A stretch of 64,000 nt of DNA, from assembly GCA_016235065.1 (NCBI GenBank), contig JACRMB010000003.1, forward strand, positions 469,943 through 533,942, written 5' to 3'. This document shows, one piece after another, positions 47,146 to 54,887 of this stretch; the first letter of the stretch is position 1; the number at the start of each line of letters is the position of its first letter. The DNA is from Actinomycetota bacterium (GTDB lineage: Bacteria > Actinomycetota > Thermoleophilia > BMS3ABIN01). The translations under genes and the position numbers were made by a program. Under the pieces are notes generated by a model. The model searched no databases. It was not told where the DNA came from and saw only the letters and a list, made by a program, of their open reading frames with translations.

Positions 47146-49626
47146 TCAGTTCGATGATTCAGCGGCGACGATGCCCTCGCCGAAGAGACATCCGGTGCAG
47201 GAGACCTCCACCTTTTTGCCGGGTGCCTGATTCAGGCTGATGGACCGGGCGCCATGTCTCGGGATGCTGAAATATTCGTTATCCGGTTGATCCGGGTCGC
47301 GAAGCAGTTCGTCACCGATCCTGATTTCTACCTGTAGATCCCGTTCGTTGCCATTGCCGATACGAAGGCTGTCTGGCTGGTGGCTGCCGGCGCTTTCCGG
47401 ATTGTCGAAAATGATTCTGTCGCTGATGCGGGAAAGGCCGGTGGCCAGGATCTCAGAGAACGAATCCCCATTGACCTCCTGGAGCTCGGCCAGAAGCGGC
47501 TGGTTGTTGGTGGATACTATTCGGACCGGTCCGCCGCTGGTATCCGATAGCGTTGTTCTGGCTGCCGAATCCGGCTTGATGGAGTACTGCCCCTTGAGGG
47601 ATTCAGGTTGATCGGGATCGCCCACATAGACGTCGACGGCTGCTTCCTCCGTGCCGGCGTTGGCGATCACCAGGGAGGAGCTTCCTTCGCCAGCAGATCG
47701 GGTCTCATACCAGGGCAGCAGCAGTATGGATTCCAGGTCGGTCTCAGCAATCGCCGGTGTCTCGCTTGCTGAGCTGCCGGGTCCTGTGACGCGATGGATC
47801 ACCTCGAGCGGCTGGCCAGAAGGAGAGATTATCTTCAGCGGGCCGCCGGTCGTATCAGGCATCTGGATGGTCTCGCTTCCATTTTCCTCAATCTTCCCCT
47901 GCCATTTGACCTCGCCGCCGAGCAGTACGTTGACTATCGCTCCGCCGGCGCCCTGGTTCCTGATCACGAGCTCATCCCTGAATGGACCAGCGGTCTGCCC
48001 AGAATCGTACCAGGGGAGATAATAGGTGCTGGGAAAACTGACAAAACCAGAGATAATCCAGTTGCCTCCGGCTCCTGACATCGAACTGTAGCTCTGCCAG
48101 TACTCCAGCGTGGTCAATTCCCCGGTGACCAGTGGTGTTGCCGGCGGCCGCGAGGGCGTTGCAGGTTGAGGGACGCTGAAGCCCCAGGCGGACACCTGCT
48201 GGTTACCAGCCATGTCCCTGACTGCCAGCTGAACACTGTGCGGACCGGGGGTGAGACTCTCGGGTGGTGTATAGGAAACCAGGTTGCCGGTCATGGCGGC
48301 TGAGCCAGTGGCGTTTATGCCATCAACGACCAGGTTAAGTGATTCCGGATCGATGCCGCTACCGCCCTCGACAAGCTCCGCGGAAATCATCGGCAGGGCG
48401 ATAGTCGCCCCCGAAGGGGTCTCGTTCTCGATCAGCGGCGCGATGGTGTCGATGGTGAAGTTCCATTCACTTCTGCCCGTGTGCCCGGCGTCATCGATCA
48501 GGGTGACCAGCACCGTATGAGGTCCTTCGGCCAGCTGCGATGGCGGCCGGTAGACGATGCCGTCCGGTGAACATTCGGCATCGGCACTGACATCCGTACC
48601 GTCGAGCATCACCGTTATGGATGAGCTGTCGATGATGCCTGAACCGGCCTGCTGGAAGGTTGCCTGTATCGCCGGCGATGCTGAGGTCTGCCAGCTTCCT
48701 GCATCCGGTACCTGGCCGCTCACGGCGATAGCCGCCGTATCGACTGTGAAGCTCCAGATCTTCGTCGCCCGGTTGCCCAGGACATCCGAGACCTCGACCT
48801 GGACTTCATGCACTCCCTCGGCAAGTGGACCGGAAGCGCAGCTGATGCCGGCCACAGAGGCGGTACAGGCTGAACCCAGGCTGGCCCCGTCGAGGGACAC
48901 GCTGGCTGTGGCCGGATCGATCCCGGTTCCATCCAGGAAAGAGGCGGTGATCGCGACGCTGGCAGAATTGACTGTGCCTGTAGGCTGGGCGCTCGAAATA
49001 ACCGGCGCCGTCGCGTCGACGGTGATGTTCCAGGTTGCGACAGTACAGTTGTAATTGTTGTCGCAGATGAAGGCTTCCAGCTTGTGAGAGCCGTCGGTCA
49101 GCCCGGTTTTATAAAGGGTGATATCCGTGCCAGTTATTATTGTGCCGAACTGGTGCCGGTTATCGATGTGGATCATTGCCGTGCTCGGCTTGATGCCGAC
49201 TGATGGCTCGGGGTCACTGTAGCTGGCGCTGATCGTCAGCGCAGAGCCGGTGACGGCGCCGTTTGCCGGAGAATGCGAAGTTATAACCGGCGGCGTGGTG
49301 TCCGCCATGGTGAAGAGCTGGGCGGAAGCGAAGGCGGCTGGCGCCGTGTCGGAGATCTGCGGCAGCCTGCTCACTATCTCAGGACTCGCGTCAGCAGAGG
49401 CCGGGACCGTTGTATCCGTGTCCGGCTGGGGTGATTCACTCCCGGGATAGACTGAAGACGCCGCGTTGTCGCTGGAAACGGCGGAAACTCCTGAAGTGCC
49501 GCCAGCGTCAGTATCGACCGTGTTCGCGAAAAGAGCAGGCGGAGCGATCGTGGTCAGTAAAGACAGGGCCACGAGCAGGGCCAGGGGTGCAGAAAGGAAA
49601 TTGCGGCGTTTACGAGACATCTTCAT
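47146..49626 (-). CDS. Large secreted surface protein with Ig-like and LPWY-type repeats
   Basis: 826 residues. An N-terminal signal peptide (about 10-35) is followed by a ~75-residue Ser/Thr/Pro-rich linker. Four Ig-like repeats (about 108-480) each start with a D-T/A-xAP-type strand and end in a VDT/VDA linker. Three repeats of another domain follow, opening at YYLPWYDSGQ, LLLPWYETRSA and IIFDNPESAG, each with an LVIRNQG/LVIANAG/LRIGNG strand and the first two with a GGPxxIxS segment. The last repeat ends CTGC. No enzymatic motif. It follows the 357-residue gene by 5 bp; expression from promoter C is expected. Confidence 0.82.
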   Translation of the reverse strand: MKMSRKRRNFLSAPLALLVALSLLTTIAPPALFANTVDTDAGGTSGVSAVSSDNAASSVYPGSESPQPDTDTTVPASADASPEIVSRLPQISDTAPAAFASAQLFTMADTTPPVITSHSPANGAVTGSALTISASYSDPEPSVGIKPSTAMIHIDNRHQFGTIITGTDITLYKTGLTDGSHKLEAFICDNNYNCTVATWNITVDATAPVISSAQPTGTVNSASVAITASFLDGTGIDPATASVSLDGASLGSACTASVAGISCASGPLAEGVHEVQVEVSDVLGNRATKIWSFTVDTAAIAVSGQVPDAGSWQTSASPAIQATFQQAGSGIIDSSSITVMLDGTDVSADAECSPDGIVYRPPSQLAEGPHTVLVTLIDDAGHTGRSEWNFTIDTIAPLIENETPSGATIALPMISAELVEGGSGIDPESLNLVVDGINATGSAAMTGNLVSYTPPESLTPGPHSVQLAVRDMAGNQQVSAWGFSVPQPATPSRPPATPLVTGELTTLEYWQSYSSMSGAGGNWIISGFVSFPSTYYLPWYDSGQTAGPFRDELVIRNQGAGGAIVNVLLGGEVKWQGKIEENGSETIQMPDTTGGPLKIISPSGQPLEVIHRVTGPGSSASETPAIAETDLESILLLPWYETRSAGEGSSSLVIANAGTEEAAVDVYVGDPDQPESLKGQYSIKPDSAARTTLSDTSGGPVRIVSTNNQPLLAELQEVNGDSFSEILATGLSRISDRIIFDNPESAGSHQPDSLRIGNGNERDLQVEIRIGDELLRDPDQPDNEYFSIPRHGARSISLNQAPGKKVEVSCTGCLFGEGIVAAESSN

Positions 49627-49631
49627 CTCTC

Positions 49632-50705
49632 TTATTGCGGTGGCCAGGGGCAGCAGGCAGGCCAGCCCGGAGGTGGCCCGGATCCGCCCGCGGCTCCGCC
49701 GGAATCTGAACCTGAGCCGGATGATCCGCCGGTGGTATAGACGTATCCCCGGTAACCGGAGCTGCCAGTCGAAGAAGTAGCGGATGGATCAGAGCGGAAG
49801 CTGACTGTCATGGATAGCGGCGATTCGAGGAAGCTGCCATCCTCGCCTTCGGCGCTGCCCAGCTTGATCGTGTAATCGCTTGCAGCGTCGAGGCTGGCGC
49901 AGGTGATGACGATCTTCTGCTTCTCGACAGCTATTTCCGGATCGGGAAGGGTTGTCTCCAGGGACGCCCTGACCGCCTCCGGATTTGCGAAAGCCGTGGT
50001 GGAATCGAGTTCTATGCGCGTCTGTCCGTCAACCGTGCCCACACTTCCGTAAAGGGAGATGGGCCGCACTACGGTCGCGCGGACTTCCCTGGATTCCAGC
50101 GTCGCTGAGTCGGCTGCGGTGGCCACGATCTTAAGCAGATGAGTGGCGCCCTGCCTGAACGAGACCGTTGGCGGCAGTGTAGCTTTGGTCGGGTCGTCGG
50201 GATCGATCTCCAGGTCGATGGCGTCACTGCCGTCGAGAGATACAGCAGCCTGGTTCAAAGGTTTATTGAAAGCGAAAGTCAGTGTCGGCTGTGGGGGGAT
50301 CATCTGGCCTGGCTTGAGGCTGGCGCCGTTGACCGAGATATCGGCAACCAGTACTGGTTCCACGGTTGTGAAGGTCGAGGAAAATTCCCGCGTGAGCCCG
50401 ATCGGAGAAGAGATCTTTGCTTCGATTCGCACGCTCTGGCCAGGTTTCAGATCAAAATCACGGCTGAGATCGCCGGTGCCGAGGTTGTATTCCAGGGCCA
50501 GCGGCTCGTCATCGGCGTAAACGGCTACTTTACCGATTGAAGCGAGCGGCGAGGAATCGATTGAAACCGGCTGGCCGAGGGCAACGGCCGCCTGGCTGTC
50601 ATCTGGAACGATGGAAACGGTAGGGACTGCCAGCCAGACGCAGACAAGCAGCGCCACGGAAGCGGCGCCGGAAATAAAAATCACTTTTATACTTTTGTTC
50701 TTCAT
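49632..50705 (-). CDS. Membrane-anchored beta-rich surface protein, 357 residues
   Basis: N-terminal signal/anchor helix (about 8-30), then an Ig-like domain shared with the 171-residue protein at 43663, then two more beta-rich domains (a Big-Ig/SbsA-type module at PQPTLTFAFNKPLNQAAVSLDG and a further VRPISLYGSVG module). The tail is Gly/Ser-rich and ends GPPPGWPACCPWPPQ. First gene of the unit with the 826-residue protein. Transcribed from sigma-54 promoter C with a ~170-nt leader carrying two hairpins. Likely part of the same surface structure. Confidence 0.78.
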   Translation of the reverse strand: MKNKSIKVIFISGAASVALLVCVWLAVPTVSIVPDDSQAAVALGQPVSIDSSPLASIGKVAVYADDEPLALEYNLGTGDLSRDFDLKPGQSVRIEAKISSPIGLTREFSSTFTTVEPVLVADISVNGASLKPGQMIPPQPTLTFAFNKPLNQAAVSLDGSDAIDLEIDPDDPTKATLPPTVSFRQGATHLLKIVATAADSATLESREVRATVVRPISLYGSVGTVDGQTRIELDSTTAFANPEAVRASLETTLPDPEIAVEKQKIVITCASLDAASDYTIKLGSAEGEDGSFLESPLSMTVSFRSDPSATSSTGSSGYRGYVYTTGGSSGSGSDSGGAAGGSGPPPGWPACCPWPPQ

Positions 50706-50719
50706 GTCCTGGGGTCATG

Positions 50720-50758
50720 TTTTCCCGACGAGGTCCCCCAGTGACCCCGTCGGGAAAA
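50720..50758 (-). other. Long hairpin just upstream of the start codon
   Basis: TTTTCCCGACG / CGTCGGGAAAA with further inner pairs (GGTC/GACC) gives about 16 bp and a short loop, ending ~15 nt before the ATG at 50705. A second hairpin (GCCCCGG...CCGGGGC) lies at 50795-50816. Together they could gate translation or stabilise the mRNA. Confidence 0.7.
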
Positions 50759-50886
50759 TTTACTCATAAGAAACTGGGGCTCTCATAATGTCGCGCCCCG
50801 GTTCACCGGCCGGGGCTAAAAACAGCAAAAAACAGTACCCAGACCGAAATGAAGGGAACTGAATGGCTTGCTTGCCTCTATAGGAA

Positions 50887-50901
50887 GCAAGCATCGTGCC
50901 A
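50887..50901 (-). promoter_or_regulatory. Sigma-54 promoter C
   Basis: On the minus strand TGGCACGATGCTTGC, an exact TGGCACG-N4-TTGC match, in the context ATTGGCACGATGCTTGCTTC. Predicted start near 50875, ~170 nt before the gene at 50705. Confidence 0.88.
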
Positions 50902-51097
50902 ATATGGCTACTATCTGGGCATGTGGGAGCCATGCAAAATCATAGATTCGTTAAACAGCCTGCAAATCAAGCTATCGTGAGTATCGAAATGGCTCCAGGA
51001 TCAGCGCAGAGGGACATGAAGAGACGGACAGGCAAAGAAACTGCTGAGACTGGGGGGCAAGTTATGCGGTATCGAATGAGCCTTCTGCTACCCTCTG

Positions 51098-51113
51098 TGT
51101 GGCATATGGCACA
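51098..51113. promoter_or_regulatory. Candidate enhancer (UAS) C
   Basis: TGTGGCATATGGCACA; minus strand TGTGCCATATGCCACA. It shares ATGCCACA with sites A and B, 211 bp upstream of promoter C. The TGTG-N8-CACA spacing also resembles Crp-type operators, so a Crp/Fnr protein is an alternative binder. Confidence 0.55.
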
Positions 51114-51129
51114 GTGGCAGGCAGCTTGG

Positions 51130-51522
51130 CTACTCGTCGAGATTGACGCTGAGGTCGTAAGGGGAGAGATTGTCCACAAGGGCGTTGATGAAGCTGATTC
51201 GCACAAGGCCTTCGGCTTCTGACTTGTTGTAATACCAGATGATATTCGGATTATTGGTGGGGCCGGTGCGATGACTGCGGTCTGGCTGGCCCAGCAGTCC
51301 TTCGACCTGGTCCAGGGTCATGCCCTTCTGGACCTGCTCATACTGGCTCTGGCTGATGCCGGCCTCGGAGCCACATCCAGTGACTATTACCAGCAGGACG
51401 GCCATGATCAGAAGCGCCAGTACCGTTATCACGAGGCCTGCGGCCCGCAGACCGCGTCTGCCTGGGGCTGCCGCATTAATGCCTCTGGGATGGAGTGGCG
51501 TCATTTTACCTCTTTCCGTCAT
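51130..51522 (-). CDS. SmpA/OmlA (BamE)-like lipoprotein
   Basis: 130 residues: basic N-terminus, hydrophobic helix, lipobox VTGC near residue 50, then a small domain with QYEQVQKGMTLDQVEGLLGQPDRS, the BamE/SmpA_OmlA core pattern. In diderms such proteins assist outer-membrane assembly; stand-alone relatives also occur in monoderm lineages with unknown role. Its ATG overlaps the stop of the ABC ATPase, so it belongs to that exporter operon. Confidence 0.8.
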   Translation of the reverse strand: MTERGKMTPLHPRGINAAAPGRRGLRAAGLVITVLALLIMAVLLVIVTGCGSEAGISQSQYEQVQKGMTLDQVEGLLGQPDRSHRTGPTNNPNIIWYYNKSEAEGLVRISFINALVDNLSPYDLSVNLDE

Positions 51523-52202
51523 TCCGTCTCCTCTGAGAGCAGGCCGCGATGCATGCGAAGCATCCGCTGCGCCTGCGAGGCTACCGCACGGGAGTGGGTG
51601 ACTATTACGATTGTGACGCCCTCGCCGTTGATCTTCCTGAAGATATCAAGGATATCCGCCTCGGTATCTTCATCAAGGTCGCCGGTAGGTTCATCAGCCA
51701 GGATCAGCTTCGGCTTGTTCATCAGGGTCCTGGCCAGCGCAACGCGCCGCTGCTCGCCGCCGGAAAGCTGGCCGGGGTATGAATAGGTCCTGTCTTCCAG
51801 GCCGACCAGTCTCAGCAGCTCTATGGCGCGCTCGTGGTTGAGTTCCTTGCTGCTGCCGAATGTCGAAGGCAGCCTGACGTTGTCGAGTGCGTTTAGAGTC
51901 GGGAAGAGGCTGGCGAACTGGAAGGAAAAGCCTATCTTCTCGTTCCGGAGCTGCGACATCTCCTTATCCGAGAGGGTCCAGATGTTGACGTCGTCGATTA
52001 TCACGCGGCCGTCACTGGGCTTGGTCAGTCCACCTATGAGGCTGAGCAGCGTGGTCTTGCCGGAACCCGAGTGACCGACGATGGAGACCATCTGCCCCCG
52101 GGGGATCTCGAGGTCGACCTTTTCCACGGCCTTCACAGTGCTTGGCCCGACCTTGTAAGTCTTGCTTATGTCCTTAAGGACAATCATGGAGTCATCGGGC
52201 AT
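51519..52202 (-). CDS. LolD/MacB-type ABC transporter ATPase
   Basis: 227 residues. Walker A GHSGSGKTT near 43-51, Q-loop FQF, signature LSGGEQRR and Walker B LILADEPTGDLD, with the GDLDEDTEADIL segment typical of the MacB/LolD mechanotransmission family. It pairs with the FtsX-like permease 6 bp upstream. Such pairs extract lipoproteins or export peptides and drugs. Confidence 0.92.
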   Translation of the reverse strand: MPDDSMIVLKDISKTYKVGPSTVKAVEKVDLEIPRGQMVSIVGHSGSGKTTLLSLIGGLTKPSDGRVIIDDVNIWTLSDKEMSQLRNEKIGFSFQFASLFPTLNALDNVRLPSTFGSSKELNHERAIELLRLVGLEDRTYSYPGQLSGGEQRRVALARTLMNKPKLILADEPTGDLDEDTEADILDIFRKINGEGVTIVIVTHSRAVASQAQRMLRMHRGLLSEETE

Positions 52203-52208
52203 TCGCTG

Positions 52209-53411
52209 TCACTCTCCCTGCCTGATGGCGGCGTAAGGCTCCAGCCTGCTGGAGCTGAGCGCCGGGTATAGCGACGCCACGGCGCCGCTGATTATCGCCA
52301 GGAACATGGTGATGATCATGAGTTTGACGAAGGTGAGGATCGGCGGCCACAGATAGGGGATGCCAAGGCTCGAGGTGATGACAGCCTTGAAGATGAACAG
52401 GGCGGCGCCACCGACGAAGATGCCGGCGATCCCTCCGGCGGCGGTCAGGAATACCGCTTCGGTGAGCATGAGGCGGAAGACGAACTGTTTGCTGGAGCCC
52501 ATGGCCCTAAGTAGACCGATCTCCCGCTGGCGCTCATTGACGATCATGGAAAAGATCGCGGCAATGGTCAGAAGTGACATGATCCAGACAATGGCATCTA
52601 CTGCGATGAAGCCCCGTTTGAAGCCGGAGATGCGGTCAGTCACAGAACGGCTGAGTTCGTTGGCGGTGATGACCGTGGTCCCGGGGACGCTGGATTTGAT
52701 CCGCTGCGTGAGCTGGTCGACGTTTGTGCCTTCCGACATCTTGACCAGGACCGATGATATCTGGCCGGGTTTGACGTCTAGTGGCGATTCGGCCACTGAA
52801 GCGGATTCCTGTGCCATCACGTAAGCGGTATCCAGGCTCATGAAGACGCTTTCATCCACGCCCATGCCGGTTGCGTCAAGGACGCCGGCGACGTCGAAAT
52901 CATGACCGTAGAAATGCACCTGCTCGCCCTTGTTGGCGAGGATGAGCGAACCGATTACGACCTCATCCTTGCCCAGGGTTCGCTGCAGGTTGTCCTGCAG
53001 CCAGGGGCTGACGACGAAATCGCTGCCGGGGTCGTAGCCGACCAGCTGCACGTGGCCGGTACAACACTGGGAGGAAACCATGGATTCGATGAAGAGCTGC
53101 GGCGAAGCCTGATCGACTCCGGGAACATTCTTGACCTGGTCGAGGATGCCACCGTCCATATAGAAGCTCGTTGGCGCGCCGGTGATGAGCGCCGCTTGTC
53201 CCGATTCCTGATATCCCTCGGGAACGACCAGCAGGTCGGCGCCGAGACGCTCCATTCCTACTTCCAGACTGCGGTCAACGCTGCCGATCAGCAGGGTCGC
53301 GGAGAACAGGGTGCCCGCAGCCAGACCCACGATGGCTATGGTTACAAAGCTCCGGAACGGCTTACGCCTGAGGTTCTGAGCGGCCAGATAGAGGAGTCCG
53401 AGTCTTTTCAT
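52209..53411 (-). CDS. FtsX/MacB-like ABC permease
   Basis: 400 residues with the MacB layout: one N-terminal membrane helix (about 20-42), a large external domain (about 45-265) and three C-terminal helices with the FtsX core (ERQREIGLLRAMGSSKQFVFRLMLTEAVFLTAAGGIAGIFVGG). The external domain contains a CC pair. It forms an exporter with the next gene. Operon: permease, ATPase, SmpA-like lipoprotein. Confidence 0.92.
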   Translation of the reverse strand: MKRLGLLYLAAQNLRRKPFRSFVTIAIVGLAAGTLFSATLLIGSVDRSLEVGMERLGADLLVVPEGYQESGQAALITGAPTSFYMDGGILDQVKNVPGVDQASPQLFIESMVSSQCCTGHVQLVGYDPGSDFVVSPWLQDNLQRTLGKDEVVIGSLILANKGEQVHFYGHDFDVAGVLDATGMGVDESVFMSLDTAYVMAQESASVAESPLDVKPGQISSVLVKMSEGTNVDQLTQRIKSSVPGTTVITANELSRSVTDRISGFKRGFIAVDAIVWIMSLLTIAAIFSMIVNERQREIGLLRAMGSSKQFVFRLMLTEAVFLTAAGGIAGIFVGGAALFIFKAVITSSLGIPYLWPPILTFVKLMIITMFLAIISGAVASLYPALSSSRLEPYAAIRQGE

Positions 53412-53543
53412 TCGGCTTTCTTCGGCTCTGGGGCAATGAGACTAAAGTGGTTCATAATACTGTTATTCAGAATACCTATGTCAGTTGTCAGGGTCAAGGT
53501 AATCAGGCTTTTGCGAGGATGATCAGGTTCCGGGTCAAGTCGA

Positions 53544-54887
53544 TCACGAGCCAAGCCCGTACTTCTCGATGCGGTAGAGCAGCGTGTGCCGGCTGATGCC
53601 CAGCAGTTCGGCCGCCTTTGTGCGGTTGCCGCCGGTGCGCTCCAGGGCCTGGGCGATCAGCTCGCGTTCAACCTTTTCCAGGGCGACGCCCTCGGCCGGA
53701 AGATTGATAGTCTCGCTGGAGAGTGAAGCGCCTTTCCTGATCTCGGCGGGCAGGTCGTCGGGGCCGATGACCTTGCCGCGGCTCAGGATAGTCGCCCGCT
53801 CGATCGCGTTTTGAAGTTCGCGGACATTACCCGGCCAGTAATAATCTTCCAATAGCCGCATGCCTTCTGCAGAAAGCTCCTTGTCGTTGGAGAAACGGCT
53901 GAGAAAATGCTGGGCCAGCAACTTGATGTCACCACGCCGCTCCCGCAGTGGCGGCAGGTTTATGGGGATAACGTTCAGGCGGTAAAAAAGGTCCTCGCGG
54001 AATTCGCCATCCTTGATCATGGCGGGCAGGTCGCGGTTCGTGGCGCCGATGAGCCGGACGTCGACGTTGATGGTCTTTGAACTTCCCAGCCGTTCGAAAC
54101 TCATCTGCTCGAGTACGCGGAGCAGTTTGACCTGGACCGTCAGGGAGATGTCCCCGATCTCGTCGAGGAACAGGGTGCCGGTATCGGCCAGTTCGAACCG
54201 CCCCGGCTTCGAGTCGTTGGCGCCCGTGAATGCGCCCTTCTCGTAACCGAAGAGTTCACTTTCAAGGAGCGTTTCCGGCAGCGCGGCGCAGCTCAACTGG
54301 ATAAAAGGCTTGCCGTTGCGGTCGCTGTGTTCGTGGAGCGCCCTGGCTCTAAGCTCCTTGCCGGTGCCGCTCTCGCCGTAGACCATCACGTTGGCGTCTG
54401 AGGCCGCCACGCGCGAGACCGTGTCGAGGACATCCTTCATCGCCTGGCTGTCGCCGACGATACCGGAGGTATCGTAGCCGCGGTTGAGTTCGCCGCGAAG
54501 GAAATCAACCTGCTGGACCAGGCTGCCGACTTTCAGCGCCTTGGCTACGGTCAATTTAAGCTCCTCCACGTCGAAGGGCTTGGTCAGGTATTCGGTTGCG
54601 CCGGCTTTCATCGCCTGTACGGCGCTTTCCACATTGCCATGGGCCGTCAGCATGATGACCGGAAGATCCGGATACTCACTCTTGATCTCGCTGAGGGTTG
54701 CCAGTCCGCCCATGCCGGGCATGCGCTGGTCGAGGATCACCAGGTCAGGGACGGCCTCATCGAACGCCTTGAGAGCGTCTTCGCCGGAGGCGGCCTCGTG
54801 CACATCATGGCCTGCCCCTGAAAGGGCGCGGGCTACAACGAAACGCATGTTCTTCTCGTCGTCGACGACCAGTATGTTAGTGGACAT
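53544..54887 (-). CDS. NtrC-family sigma-54-dependent response regulator
   Basis: 447 residues. The receiver domain has Asp9/Asp10, phosphoacceptor Asp53 and Lys103. The AAA+ domain has Walker A GESGTGKE at 171-178, the sigma-54-contacting GAFTGA at 218-223, Walker B LFLDEIGD near 239-246 and the LRERRGDI sensor region. The Fis-type helix-turn-helix is at about 405-447 (NRTKAAELLGISRHTLLYRIEKYGL). All parts needed to activate RpoN are present. The start overlaps the end of the kinase gene by 11 bp. Likely binder of the TGTG-N8-CACA sites. Confidence 0.95.
   Translation of the reverse strand: MSTNILVVDDEKNMRFVVARALSGAGHDVHEAASGEDALKAFDEAVPDLVILDQRMPGMGGLATLSEIKSEYPDLPVIMLTAHGNVESAVQAMKAGATEYLTKPFDVEELKLTVAKALKVGSLVQQVDFLRGELNRGYDTSGIVGDSQAMKDVLDTVSRVAASDANVMVYGESGTGKELRARALHEHSDRNGKPFIQLSCAALPETLLESELFGYEKGAFTGANDSKPGRFELADTGTLFLDEIGDISLTVQVKLLRVLEQMSFERLGSSKTINVDVRLIGATNRDLPAMIKDGEFREDLFYRLNVIPINLPPLRERRGDIKLLAQHFLSRFSNDKELSAEGMRLLEDYYWPGNVRELQNAIERATILSRGKVIGPDDLPAEIRKGASLSSETINLPAEGVALEKVERELIAQALERTGGNRTKAAELLGISRHTLLYRIEKYGLGS

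Noticed and set aside
51098-51120. TGGCACAGTGGCAGGC as a fourth sigma-54 promoter
   Set aside because: There is no GC dinucleotide at the -12 position with correct spacing; the sequence is better read as the TGTG-N8-CACA dyad.
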